From Clostridium tagluense (GTDB lineage Bacteria; Bacillota; Clostridia; Clostridiales; Clostridiaceae), in NCBI RefSeq assembly GCF_003865095.1, contig NZ_BHYK01000017.1:45844-109843 (forward strand): a stretch of DNA of 64,000 bases, in the 5' to 3' direction. Shown one piece after another: positions 47,950 through 57,325 of the stretch; the first letter of the stretch is position 1, and each line of letters opens with the position of its first letter. The notes under the pieces are model-generated. The model did not search any database. It saw only the letters and a program-made list of their open reading frames with translations, and had not been told where the DNA came from. The position numbers were made by a program, and so were the translations under genes.

Positions 47950-48160
47950 CCTAAGCAATTTTTTATTCTAATCATTAAAATTATTTAGATAATATTTGTT
48001 TTAAAAGAACTGATTAAACATAATTATAAAATAACGAGAAAATGGAAGCTAATCAAAGCTAATTTGACATAACCACAATTCTATTTTATACTACATTTAG
48101 ATACGTAAAGATGGAGGGTTAATATCAGAAGATTCAACATATTAAAGGGAGGAACAAAAA
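47950..48160. other. spacer between the repeat array and the small membrane protein
   Basis: AT-rich sequence without a supported gene. The leader of the 48161 gene with AAAGGGAGG is at its right end. Nothing else is seen. Confidence 0.5.
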
Positions 48161-48304
48161 ATGTTTAAAATATTTTTAGATGTTATAGAAATTATAATTC
48201 CTATTACCTTAATAGTTTTTCTAAAATACATTGATAAACATAACATTGATTGGTCATTTAAAAAATGGTTTATTAATATTAAAATTAAAGTAATACATGA
48301 GTAA
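48161..48304 (+). CDS. small single-span membrane protein
   Basis: The 47-residue ORF has a strong AGGGAGG site 9 to 15 bases upstream, one membrane segment (about residues 5-22) and a positively charged C-terminal half ending KIKVIHE. A terminator follows within 10 bases. Size and layout resemble type I toxins or small phage membrane proteins, but no antisense RNA is visible by eye. Confidence 0.5.
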   Translation: MFKIFLDVIEIIIPITLIVFLKYIDKHNIDWSFKKWFINIKIKVIHE

Positions 48305-48310
48305 AAAAAT

Positions 48311-48338
48311 TAGAGGTGAATTTATGCCTCTTTTTTTT
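48311..48338 (+). terminator. terminator of the small membrane protein gene
   Basis: AGAGG and CCTCT pair around a ten-base loop and are followed by eight T residues. Confidence 0.7.
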
Positions 48339-48459
48339 GATGAAAGTGGACTTTTTTAGAGTTTTGGTGGTACAGAATTATTTTGACATCATTCAAACCA
48401 TTGAATAGCAAGGATTTAAAAATAGTTCATCTATACGGTATATAGAGATACATAACATA

Positions 48460-48660
48460 TTATATTAAATCTATTTTCTTATTAATTTCATCAACTTTAT
48501 TGTCAATTTTAGTAATACGATTTTCAATATTAGTTAAATGATTTTCAATTTTAGTAATTGTTCCATTAATCCCACATATACTATTCATCATCTCATTCTG
48601 ACCATTTTCTAGTCTTGCAAAGCCCTCTTGCATTAACTTACATACCTCATTTATATCCAC
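48460..48660 (-). CDS. small coiled-coil protein
   Basis: The 66-residue protein starts at GTG with GAGGGGG seven bases upstream. It is a single predicted coiled coil with heptads such as ITKIENHLTNIENRITKID. Similar short coiled-coil proteins are common in phages and often unassigned. It is read on the - strand, like the repressor further right. Confidence 0.6.
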   Translation of the reverse strand: MDINEVCKLMQEGFARLENGQNEMMNSICGINGTITKIENHLTNIENRITKIDNKVDEINKKIDLI

Positions 48661-49056
48661 ATTAACACCCCCTCAGTATAGCTATTTTACCACATACATG
48701 TAATTAGTACACTATATATTTGCATAGCTTAAAAGCTTGATTTAGAGCATTGGAAAACTATTATATCCTTGGAAATTCAACACTTTATAAACTGGGTCAC
48801 TCTCTGTGATTAAGTTTTTTAAGTCCATTATATGAACTCCCGTCTCAAATTGTTCAATATTTCTATTAATAGCTAAAAGAAGAAAATGTACAATACTAAA
48901 ATAGCTTAGAATCCTAGTGTTACTTTAACGAAAATGACGATAAATCATTCTAAAGCGACTTGTGAGGGATTAGTAATAAATAATGAAATAAGACAATTGT
49001 AGAGCCATTTAATATTTTTAACAAATATTAATATCAAAAACAATAAAAGGACACGA
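48661..49056. other. gap with one doubtful 28-codon ORF
   Basis: On the - strand, ATG at 48828 to the stop at 48742 encodes 28 residues (MDLKNLITESDPVYKVLNFQ and a short tail) with GGGAG eight bases upstream. It may be a small protein or the end of a decayed one. Nothing else in this 396-base gap is supported. Confidence 0.3.
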
Positions 49057-49272
49057 TTATTTCGCATCCTCGTCTTTTTTATATTCAATTATATCTTCGA
49101 TTTTACAATTGAAATAGCTACATAAAATATCTAAATGCTCCCTAGAAATCATTTTAAAAGAATCTACACAGTAAGCTGATATGGTTGGAAGTCTAATACC
49201 AGTAATTTCGCTGATTTGTTTTTGTGTTAACCTATTTTCCGCTAATTTAACATGCAATTTCATCTTAATCAT
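49057..49272 (-). CDS. XRE/Cro-type repressor-like regulator
   Basis: The 71-residue protein is one helix-turn-helix domain: RLTQKQISEITGIRLPTISAY, then the HLDILCSYFNCKIEDIIEY tail typical of short Cro/YozG-like regulators. It diverges from the early gene cluster at 49437. The intergenic region holds operator-like sequences, so it is probably the switch regulator and controls itself. AGGTGCG precedes the start. Confidence 0.85.
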   Translation of the reverse strand: MIKMKLHVKLAENRLTQKQISEITGIRLPTISAYCVDSFKMISREHLDILCSYFNCKIEDIIEYKKDEDAK

Positions 49273-49370
49273 TTATTTCGCACCTCCATCTTATTTACTA
49301 TTATAATATATATAACACTATTCGTAAATACATGAAACGAAAATAATTTTATATAGTTACGATTAACGTG

Positions 49371-49399
49371 TTGACAAGTTACGAAATTCGTAGTATATT
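49371..49399 (+). promoter_or_regulatory. early promoter with repressor operator
   Basis: TTGACA (49371-49376) and TATATT (49394-49399) are separated by exactly 17 bases. The spacer contains the inverted repeat TACGAAATTCGTA (49380-49392). A second TTCGTA half-site lies at 49321-49326 near the -35 region expected for the divergent repressor gene. This is a classical repressor-blocked promoter layout. Confidence 0.75.
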
Positions 49400-49436
49400 A
49401 TAAATATAGAAAACAATTGATGGGGAGGTACAAGAA

Positions 49437-49823
49437 ATGGATAAACAACAAATACACATAGATTTAACATTTGAGCAATTCAAGGAAAGATGCTTGGAAA
49501 TAGTTAGAAGTGATAATTATATGGATTTAGTTAAAAGTTGGGAAGAAAATATAGTGTACACAAGTTTCACTAAAAACCTAGACAAAAGTTATTGGAAATC
49601 AGATATATATTATGTTTCAGAATATAAAATTGATAAATACTATATTAAACATTATGAATTTAGTTATATCACAGATTATAATACATTTTTTGTTGAAGAT
49701 TATCAATATATTGACAGGAAGGTTATTAAGGCTCTTGCAAAGCTTGAATCTTTAGTAGCTAAAAGCAAGGATATGTATATGAGTGACACTTTAAGTAATC
49801 TGCAATTAGGAGGGAAAATATGA
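49437..49823 (+). CDS. hypothetical early protein
   Basis: I do not recognise this 128-residue protein. It is acidic and rich in Tyr (about 16 of 128), with no membrane segment. GGGGAGG precedes the ATG. It is the first gene behind the repressor-controlled promoter, so it is expected to be expressed early. Confidence 0.6.
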   Translation: MDKQQIHIDLTFEQFKERCLEIVRSDNYMDLVKSWEENIVYTSFTKNLDKSYWKSDIYYVSEYKIDKYYIKHYEFSYITDYNTFFVEDYQYIDRKVIKALAKLESLVAKSKDMYMSDTLSNLQLGGKI

Positions 49824-49924
49824 GTATTAAAATATTGCAACAATTTATATTTTTTGCTAAGGAATTTGATTTAGAAATCACAGTAGTCAATTTGAAAAAG
49901 TTTAAAAAATGTACAAGTAAATAA
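49820..49924 (+). CDS. very small protein overlapping the 49437 gene
   Basis: The 34-residue ORF overlaps the preceding stop in an ATGA junction and has AGGAGGG six bases upstream. This is the usual pattern of translational coupling. The product starts MSIKILQQFIFFAKEF and is basic at the end. The function is unknown. Confidence 0.5.
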   Translation: MSIKILQQFIFFAKEFDLEITVVNLKKFKKCTSK

Positions 49925-49952
49925 CAAATTAAGAAAAGGGGATAAAATACAA

Positions 49953-50222
49953 ATGAATAATAATTTAAATGTAGCAATGGTAGAGAATTTTCTAGGAATG
50001 TGTGTAAAAGGGATTGTTATTAATAAAGGAGAAGAAGAACCTATTATATTGGAAAACTTCCAGTATTATAATGAAGGCACACAATTTATAATAAAAAATA
50101 CGGATACAGAAGAAAGAATCCCTATAACTAACATTAAAGAATATTTAGTTAGAGGATATGAAGATTATATACATATGAAAAATAATAACACTGATATATT
50201 TATAGAAGATTTAGCAATATAG
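49953..50222 (+). CDS. hypothetical small protein
   Basis: The 89-residue protein follows AAAAGGGG. It looks like a small beta-rich domain (GIVINKGEEEPIILENFQYY). No family is recognised. It is third in the early cluster. Confidence 0.55.
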   Translation: MNNNLNVAMVENFLGMCVKGIVINKGEEEPIILENFQYYNEGTQFIIKNTDTEERIPITNIKEYLVRGYEDYIHMKNNNTDIFIEDLAI

Positions 50223-50517
50223 CTATTTAAACAAAACAATAAATAATACTGTAACTTAAATAAAACCTAGCAAATCAATGCTACGCTTAGTTATTTTAGC
50301 TATATGGTATTATTTATACAATTATGGACTTTTATATAAAATTATAATTGTGCTATAATTTTATTCGACGGCATTTTTTTTGGGATAAAATTATGGCAAT
50401 CCAACCTGTCAATACTCTATATTAGTAGTATATATGCAATAGCAATAAAAAGCAAGTTAATATAAAAAATAATTATAAAACAACAGATAAATGCTTATGA
50501 GGAGGAGTCTTAAAATT
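50223..50517. other. spacer with inverted repeat upstream of the DUF3102 gene
   Basis: AAAATTATA (50338-50346) and TATAATTTT (50354-50362) form a perfect 9-bp inverted repeat with a seven-base centre. It may be an operator or promoter element for the replication gene block. No gene is seen. Confidence 0.45.
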
Positions 50518-52203
50518 ATGACAAATATAATAGAACAAAATTTTGAAAATGTAGATTTAGAACTTATAACAGAGGAAATATTACAGTTAAAGAATCAAAC
50601 TGCTTCAAATATGATTGAAATAGGTAAAAAGTTAATCCAAGTGAAGGGAAATCTACCTCATGGACAATTCGGCAAATATTTAGAGGAAAAAGTTTCATTT
50701 AAAAAAAGCACTGCAAATAATTTTATGAAGGTTGCTATAGAGTTTTCAAATTTCCAATCGCTTGGAGATTTAGAACCAACAAAATTAATCTTACTATTAG
50801 ATATTCCCAAAGAAGAAAGAGCAGAATTTATTGAAACAAATAATGTTGAGGATATGTCCACAAGGGAACTTACTAAGAAAATCAAAGAAATTAAGGATAA
50901 TAAGAAAGCAATCAAAAAGGCTGAAAAAGAATCAAAGGTAATTATAAAAGACGTAATTATTATAGAAGACGTAGAAATAATAGAAAATGTCGCTCCAATA
51001 GCACCAGTGGCAGTAACCAACTCAGTTAATACAGAAAAAATCCTGAACAAAGTTGATACATTAATTAAAGTAATTACAATTTGCACAGGATATTTTGAAA
51101 ACTTTACAGATTATATAAACTGTGACAGTAGAGGGGGCATAATAGCCCAGTTGTATGTTACAGGTGTTATTAGTAAGGAAGAGTTAATAGCGACTGTAAT
51201 AGCCTATAACATAGGTTTAGAGATTAACTTTAAAGAATTAAATGATGGAACTGCCAAAGAAAACTATACAAATAATATATGCAACAGTTATTATCATTAC
51301 AAATCCACTAAAGATGAAAGTTACTTCTCTATTTTAAACAAAGAAATGTGCTATGAAAATGTTATGGAGTTTACTTGGGAAAAAAATAAAAAAGAGAGAT
51401 TAGAGTACATAGAGCAAAATCAAAAAAAAGTATTTAAAAGGGACAATATAACGATTGCTAGAGGGTTTAATGAAGATAATGCAATGTTATGTGTATATAA
51501 AAAAAGAGAGAATCTCGGACATTATAATATAGATACAGAGCACAATTTGGAAGACGTGACCAAGCTATTTAAATTATATAAAATTGATAAAAGTTACCTA
51601 GACTTAGTAGAAAGTTTCATTAAAATGATTAAGGAAGAGCAACTAGGGCAGAAGAATAAAATATACGATGATGCTAAGAAGAAAGCTAAATTTATAAGTT
51701 ACCAAACCAACCTTGAATTAGATTACACCTTCATATTAAAGGACAAGCCATATGAAAACGCAGGAGACAGAATATACATATTTGATGGAATAGACCTATT
51801 AGGAAAAGTTACATTAATAGACGTTCTTGGTGGAGATAATTTTGATATAGATTTAGATAACAATGAAACTTTAATAAAACTAGTCAAAAAAGTAGATGCA
51901 GGATGTTGGAGAAATTTTAAAGAAATATTATGGAAAGAAAATATAAGATTATTTGATATTAGGGTGAAAAAAGAGAGAGCAAATAAAAAGGAATGGGAAG
52001 AAGAAGCATATAAGAGCTATAAGAAATCTAGTAGTAATAGTTTTGAAGATTTATTCGGTGATGCAACAGTAAAAGCAGAAGATAAACCAATATATAAGAA
52101 ACTTTATAAGACACTTGCAATGGCTTATCATCCCGATAAAGGTGGCACAAATGAGGAAATGGCTATGGTTAATCATCTAAAAGAAGTTTGGGGTATAAAT
52201 TAG
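50518..52203 (+). CDS. DUF3102-like protein with C-terminal J-domain
   Basis: From ATG 50518, chosen for GGAGGAG ten bases upstream, the protein has 561 residues. The N-terminal 110 residues resemble DUF3102 (ASNMIEIGKKLIQVKGNLPHGQF, SANNFM-like STANNFMKVA), found in phage and plasmid proteins that bind DNA. The last 40 residues form a J-domain with the HPD motif (AYHPDKGGTNEEM), which would stimulate a DnaK-type chaperone. The middle is unrecognised. Lambda P and T-antigens show that replication proteins can recruit Hsp70; that link is inference here. Confidence 0.75.
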   Translation: MTNIIEQNFENVDLELITEEILQLKNQTASNMIEIGKKLIQVKGNLPHGQFGKYLEEKVSFKKSTANNFMKVAIEFSNFQSLGDLEPTKLILLLDIPKEERAEFIETNNVEDMSTRELTKKIKEIKDNKKAIKKAEKESKVIIKDVIIIEDVEIIENVAPIAPVAVTNSVNTEKILNKVDTLIKVITICTGYFENFTDYINCDSRGGIIAQLYVTGVISKEELIATVIAYNIGLEINFKELNDGTAKENYTNNICNSYYHYKSTKDESYFSILNKEMCYENVMEFTWEKNKKERLEYIEQNQKKVFKRDNITIARGFNEDNAMLCVYKKRENLGHYNIDTEHNLEDVTKLFKLYKIDKSYLDLVESFIKMIKEEQLGQKNKIYDDAKKKAKFISYQTNLELDYTFILKDKPYENAGDRIYIFDGIDLLGKVTLIDVLGGDNFDIDLDNNETLIKLVKKVDAGCWRNFKEILWKENIRLFDIRVKKERANKKEWEEEAYKSYKKSSSNSFEDLFGDATVKAEDKPIYKKLYKTLAMAYHPDKGGTNEEMAMVNHLKEVWGIN

Positions 52204-52272
52204 AAGGGGATACCTAGTGTCCCTTAAGCAGTACATAATAAATAATTATATAACATAAGGAGATTGATATAT

Positions 52273-52461
52273 ATGGATAACAATATTAAATTTTTAGAGG
52301 TTAGAAGCAAATATTTTGCACAAGGACTTTCATTTTTAGGATTTAGATATATGAAATTTGGGTTCGGAGTAGATACAATTTATGGATTTGAGGACACACA
52401 AATATTAAGAACTGCTATGACGAAAATGATTTCGCTTAAAAACAGTTTAAATTTAGATTAA
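52273..52461 (+). CDS. small phage protein, possibly DUF5659-like
   Basis: From ATG 52273 (AAGGAG upstream) the protein has 62 residues. The pattern SKYFAQGLSFLGFRYMKFG resembles small phage proteins of the DUF5659 type, but the match is from memory and weak. It is placed 17 bases before the helicase gene. Confidence 0.5.
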   Translation: MDNNIKFLEVRSKYFAQGLSFLGFRYMKFGFGVDTIYGFEDTQILRTAMTKMISLKNSLNLD

Positions 52462-52478
52462 GGAGGTCATATGACATT

Positions 52479-53981
52479 ATGGAAATAGAAGAAATAAGCC
52501 AACTGGTAACAACAAGTAAATATATAGCAGATGAAATAAAAGAGGATTATAAGCAATGGAAAAAGGGAGATTTAATATTTATAAAAGCAGGGACAGGGAC
52601 AGGAAAAAGTTATTTTATAAAGAATGACCTTGTCAAATATTGTAAAGACAATGATAAAAAGATATTATATCTAACAAATAGAAACACATTAAAAAAGCAA
52701 ATTATTAATGATATTGGTCAAAATAGTACTATAACAGTTATGAATTATCAAAAAGTTGAAGTTAGCATTTTAAATAATGTAAGATTTGATAATTATGATT
52801 ATGTGGTAATGGATGAAGCACATTATTTCTTTACAGATGCAAGTTTTTCAAAAAAGACTGATATATTTTTCAAGAAAATGATAGCAGACAATAGTATTTG
52901 TAAGATATTAATGACTGCTACACCATTAACCCTCAGCTATTTTTTTAACAAGAAATGTTTGAAAATTGATTATACATATGAATTGCTTACAGATTATAGT
53001 TACATAGATAAAATAGTAGCTTTTAATGATTACAACTCTATAGATAAAATTATACAAGGTATTCCACAAGATGAACAAATAATATTCTTTAGTACTGCTA
53101 AAAGAGCATATAAAGTAGCAAAAAAATATGATGGTACATTTATCTGTTCAGAACATAATAAAGATGATATGTGGAACAAGTATGTTAAAGGTACAGAAAA
53201 CGAAGTAGAACTAAATAATATTATTGAAAATGGATGTTTTAATAATCATATATTATGTACTACAACTGTATTAGATAACGGAATTAACATAAAAGAAGGT
53301 ACTAAGGCAAGAAACATAATAATTGATATTTTAGACATAGACACATTTATACAAGTTTTGGGGAGAAAGAGAGTATTTGAAGGAGAAAAAATAAACTTAT
53401 ATTTCTATGCATGGAAAGATGGTAGAAGAATTAATGGGTTTAGAACTAAAATGAATAATACATTAGAAATGGCAGATTATCTAATTAAAAATGGTGAAAT
53501 TGAGTATACAAAAAAGAAATTTAAGACTGATATTTCCGATAGTCGAATTATAGATAGTGTAGTAATAGATAATGGAATACATATGGTCATTAATGAATGT
53601 GTTTATACTAAGTGTAAAGTAGATTTATCCCTGTATGATGCTATATTAGATAAAAAACATCCAGTAAAATATAAAAAAATAATAGGTAGTGCATTGGGAT
53701 TTGAAGATGATAGTATTATTGAGATGGAGGCAGAAGCAATGGAAGATGAATTAGTAGTTTATTTAAATAGCATAACTAATAAAAGTTTATCTAAAGAAGA
53801 AAAGGCTGAATTAATTAAAGTTATAGGATTAAAAGATGGTAGAGGTAGATTACAAAAGAGTATTACTCAATTAAATGCTTATTTGAATAGTAATAAAATA
53901 CCATTTATGATTATTTCCAAAAGAATTAAAAAAGATAATAAATTAAATACAATTTGGGTTATAGAGAAATTAATAATATAA
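52479..53981 (+). CDS. DEAH-type superfamily 2 helicase
   Basis: The 500-residue protein has Walker A Gly38-Thr-Gly-Thr-Gly-Lys43-Ser, the DEAH box (residues 112-115), motif III MTATP and a motif VI-like QVLGRKR. It is a compact SF2 helicase of the kind found in phage replication modules. AAGGAGG precedes the ATG. It probably unwinds DNA or remodels protein-DNA complexes during replication of the element. Confidence 0.87.
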   Translation: MEIEEISQLVTTSKYIADEIKEDYKQWKKGDLIFIKAGTGTGKSYFIKNDLVKYCKDNDKKILYLTNRNTLKKQIINDIGQNSTITVMNYQKVEVSILNNVRFDNYDYVVMDEAHYFFTDASFSKKTDIFFKKMIADNSICKILMTATPLTLSYFFNKKCLKIDYTYELLTDYSYIDKIVAFNDYNSIDKIIQGIPQDEQIIFFSTAKRAYKVAKKYDGTFICSEHNKDDMWNKYVKGTENEVELNNIIENGCFNNHILCTTTVLDNGINIKEGTKARNIIIDILDIDTFIQVLGRKRVFEGEKINLYFYAWKDGRRINGFRTKMNNTLEMADYLIKNGEIEYTKKKFKTDISDSRIIDSVVIDNGIHMVINECVYTKCKVDLSLYDAILDKKHPVKYKKIIGSALGFEDDSIIEMEAEAMEDELVVYLNSITNKSLSKEEKAELIKVIGLKDGRGRLQKSITQLNAYLNSNKIPFMIISKRIKKDNKLNTIWVIEKLII

Positions 53982-54528
53982 AGTTGAAAGTATCACTTTT
54001 GTGGATACTCCTATAATATAGGATACTCCATATAATTGATACCCTAAATAATGGTAAATATAAAAATCGTAAAATATCTTAGTTATATAGGATACGACAG
54101 TAGACTATATTCCTAGGGGACAAGTCTTTTCATTGTCTCATAGGACATTAACCTTCAAATTATAATATTGCTGTAATGTGTTTGCATGGATTAAAAAGAA
54201 ATCCATTTAACAGAGCCAACCATTTAACAATGGTCGTCTCAAAGTAAACAATTCTATACATATTTTTATATTGAAACGGTAGTGAAAATCTCCATGTTGT
54301 ATATATGAAGTTAATTATTGAATCCCCCCCCTGGGGATATGAAAGTTAATATTAAAATTCCCAGTACGGGGAACTTGAAAATTAATATTAAACACAACCT
54401 TCTAATGTAATTGAAACAAATATTCTTCACTAACGCTCGAATAATTATTCCAATTGTCTCTATCAAAAATAATTATAAAACAGTTTCACAAAATAGTCTT
54501 CACGGACTTAAAATAGGAGGAAATTTAT
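53982..54528. other. 547-base gene-free stretch before the RNA polymerase gene
   Basis: No ORF is supported. It holds GGATAC motifs near 54003, 54021 and 54091, a perfect ACCATT/AATGGT hairpin (54219-54234), and the GC-hairpin repeats at 54306-54396. An AGGAGG site for the next gene is at its right end. Confidence 0.6.
54306..54396. repeat. three AT-rich repeats separated by GC hairpins
   Basis: TGAAnTTAATnATTnAA occurs three times with a period of about 35 bases. The two gaps hold short GC hairpins: ATCCCC with GGGGAT, and TTCCC with GGGAA. Such mixed repeats are unlike the rest of this region and may be a regulatory or replication site upstream of the polymerase gene. Confidence 0.6.
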
Positions 54529-57231
54529 ATGAATAACAATAATAATGTATACATAATGTCACTTGAGGGTGCAGATATCTACAACCACATGTTTAGAGGT
54601 AGAGAAATTAAGAAAGAATACATAGGTATGTTAGCATATAGCTTAGAATTAATTAAACTTAGAGCAGAGGGCTTATTAGTTAAAACAATTAAAAGAACTA
54701 ATAATGTTAAGGAACAATCCGATGACATAATAAATATTAAATTTAAATATAAAGTTCAAAATGGTGCTTCGGTAATTATAAAAAAAGAAGCCACATTAGT
54801 AAAATTAAATGAGAAATTACTTACATTGGATTTAACAATTGCAAAAGATTTAGAAAAACATGATAAAACAATATTAGCTATCGCAGGGGTTAAAAAATCT
54901 ATTATAGACATAAAAAATGAAATGGATACTGAAAAATGGGCAGAGGTAAAGAATGATATATTAAGAACTAAATTATATGAAGAAGGATTTACCATTACTA
55001 CAGTGGATGCTAAGACAAGCAAAGTTACAGAGGATAAATACGTAGTGTATAAAAGAAGTGGAAGTAAGAGCCGTACAGGTCAGTGCTTATTTATCAAAGA
55101 ACATCTATTAAAACCTATGATTACTTGGAGCAGAATGGGGTTAGATTTCATTTCAAATGATTGGGATTCAGACTATGCAGGATTACTTGCTTACGAATCT
55201 TTGGTTGGCTCTCATTTGGAAGATACAATGAAAATAAGCGTAGATAATATACTAATTGTTGAGGATGTAAATTCTAAATTTTATAAAAAGTGTAATGTAG
55301 TTAAAACAGATGATACTACAGGATTGCTAGGCAGTTTTGAAGACGATTATGAGATTAGCAATTGTTTATTTGATGGTGAGTGTCTATTAGAAGGTAAATA
55401 TTTTAAAGATGGAGAATCTATGAATCTGCTTAGACAACATATGTTTAAGAGTGCAAGTTTTTCAACTAATATATCCTCGTTTTTAATAAAAAATTGTCCT
55501 GTTGGTCAGAATTTCTTTACTTGGGAAATTGAAAATATGTTTGGTGAGAAAATACTTGCTAAAGATGTACATATGATTTGCACACCTACAAGTGTTAAGG
55601 CTTTAAAATTTGCAAAAGGATTAGGGATGACTAAGCAAGAAATGTGGAATTATTGGAAAGATATTGTTCGTGCAGAAGGTAGTATATTTGGTATCTGTAA
55701 GCATGAAAAACCATCTCTAAGAGGAGTTAATGACAATGGCACATTAGTACAACAAACCTCATATCAGATGCTTAACAGTACAGGTATGAGTTTTGATGAT
55801 ATGGATAACTTAGCAACATTTGAAAAAGAATATGTAATGAAATTAAGGAATGATGATGAAGCATTTATTAAGTATGCTAGAAAAAATGCTAGTGATTTGA
55901 ACAGTTTTTTAATGATGGCAGAGTTAGCAGAGCATAATACAGACTTCATAAGTAGCCTAGTATTTAGAGATTTTAGAAAGCATAAAATTGGTAGGTATGT
56001 AAAACATGCTAAGAGAGGCAAAATAAGATTAGATGGAGATTATTGTATATTAATTGGTAATGGATTAGAACTTTTATATCATGCTATAGGTCAATTAGAT
56101 GTTGAAAATCCTCAATCTGTGTCATTAAAAGATAATGAAATCTATACAAAATTGAATGAGGATGGCTTAGATTTAGTTTGCTTTAGAAACCCACATACTA
56201 GTCCTAGTAATATTTTAATTGGTAAGAATACATGGAACACAGAGATAGATAAATATTTCAATTTTAGTAAAAATATAGTTTATGTAAATGCTATTGGATT
56301 TCCGATTATGGATATTCTTAGTGGGTCTGATTATGATTCTGATAACATGGTAATTTTTAATAATGATAAGATGCTTGAAGTAGCTAAGAATTGTAGTGGA
56401 TTTAATGTTTGTATCAATAAAGTAAAATCTGAATCTAAGAAATATATAGTTAATGCTAAGAATATGGCAGTTATTGATAATCAACTTAGTACAAGCCAAT
56501 CAAATATCGGAACAGTAGTAAATATGGGACAATTATTAATGAGTACATATTGGAATATGCCCAAGGAAGATATTAATAAAGAAAAGTTAGCAGAATTAAT
56601 GAAAAAGGTTGATATTGCGACGATTCTTAGTGGAATTTGCATCGATTTAGCCAAGAAGTTCTATTCAATTGACTTGATTAAAGAAATTAATAACTTATCA
56701 AAATCTAAATTAGGTAAAAGTTTACTTGAAAAAGAGAAACCTACATTTTTCGTATCAATTAGCCAATCAAAAACAATGAAAAACAGGGTTAAAAATTATG
56801 ATTGCCCAATGGATTACTTACAAACAATACTTAAAGATATAGATAAAGCAGACTATAAAACAGATTTTAAGTTTGAAGATTTATTGGTTAAGCAAGACAT
56901 AGTAAAAGCAAATAAAAGACAAAAACGAGAAATATTAGAATATGTAGATGAAATGTGTACTAAGATTGCTTCTATTAAATCAAAAGAAGCCGAAACGAAA
57001 TCAGATATAAAAGAAAGAGACGAAAGGCTTGACAGTATTATTAAGTATTATAACTTTTATATGAGCAAGAAAACTGTAAAAGCCGATACTATGTATACAA
57101 TGTTAAGACAAATAGATAAATCCAAAAATAAAACAAAACTATTAAATGTACTATATATAACTCAAAAAGAAACATTTTTAAATGCTTTCAAAAACAAAAG
57201 TGTACACCAAAATGAGAAAATATCTGCATAA
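54529..57231 (+). CDS. putative single-subunit two-barrel RNA polymerase (YonO/RdRP-like)
   Basis: The 900-residue protein shows in its second half the pattern of two-double-psi-beta-barrel RNA polymerases: Arg553-Asn-Pro followed by HTSPSNI, then NIVYVNAIGFPIMD, then SGS-Asp601-Tyr-Asp603-Ser-Asp605. In cellular RdRPs and phage SPbeta YonO the equivalent is RNP...PGDI and SGxDLDGD, where three Asp bind the catalytic metal. Here the Gly of DxDGD is Ser, but all three Asp are kept. YonO is also about 900 residues. It would transcribe DNA, probably late genes of the element. AGGAGG precedes the ATG. The assignment is from motifs recognised by eye. Confidence 0.72.
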   Translation: MNNNNNVYIMSLEGADIYNHMFRGREIKKEYIGMLAYSLELIKLRAEGLLVKTIKRTNNVKEQSDDIINIKFKYKVQNGASVIIKKEATLVKLNEKLLTLDLTIAKDLEKHDKTILAIAGVKKSIIDIKNEMDTEKWAEVKNDILRTKLYEEGFTITTVDAKTSKVTEDKYVVYKRSGSKSRTGQCLFIKEHLLKPMITWSRMGLDFISNDWDSDYAGLLAYESLVGSHLEDTMKISVDNILIVEDVNSKFYKKCNVVKTDDTTGLLGSFEDDYEISNCLFDGECLLEGKYFKDGESMNLLRQHMFKSASFSTNISSFLIKNCPVGQNFFTWEIENMFGEKILAKDVHMICTPTSVKALKFAKGLGMTKQEMWNYWKDIVRAEGSIFGICKHEKPSLRGVNDNGTLVQQTSYQMLNSTGMSFDDMDNLATFEKEYVMKLRNDDEAFIKYARKNASDLNSFLMMAELAEHNTDFISSLVFRDFRKHKIGRYVKHAKRGKIRLDGDYCILIGNGLELLYHAIGQLDVENPQSVSLKDNEIYTKLNEDGLDLVCFRNPHTSPSNILIGKNTWNTEIDKYFNFSKNIVYVNAIGFPIMDILSGSDYDSDNMVIFNNDKMLEVAKNCSGFNVCINKVKSESKKYIVNAKNMAVIDNQLSTSQSNIGTVVNMGQLLMSTYWNMPKEDINKEKLAELMKKVDIATILSGICIDLAKKFYSIDLIKEINNLSKSKLGKSLLEKEKPTFFVSISQSKTMKNRVKNYDCPMDYLQTILKDIDKADYKTDFKFEDLLVKQDIVKANKRQKREILEYVDEMCTKIASIKSKEAETKSDIKERDERLDSIIKYYNFYMSKKTVKADTMYTMLRQIDKSKNKTKLLNVLYITQKETFLNAFKNKSVHQNEKISA

Positions 57232-57325
57232 ATTACAATTTTCATCGGCTAGAATTCTAGTTCAATTAGAGAACTAAGAGATTGATATTTTGACAATTAT
57301 AAACATAATTTGGTCGCTTTATGGA

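Noticed and set aside
54306..54396. Tandem repeats of a CRISPR or integron type
   Set aside because: Only three copies, with hairpins and not unique spacers between them.
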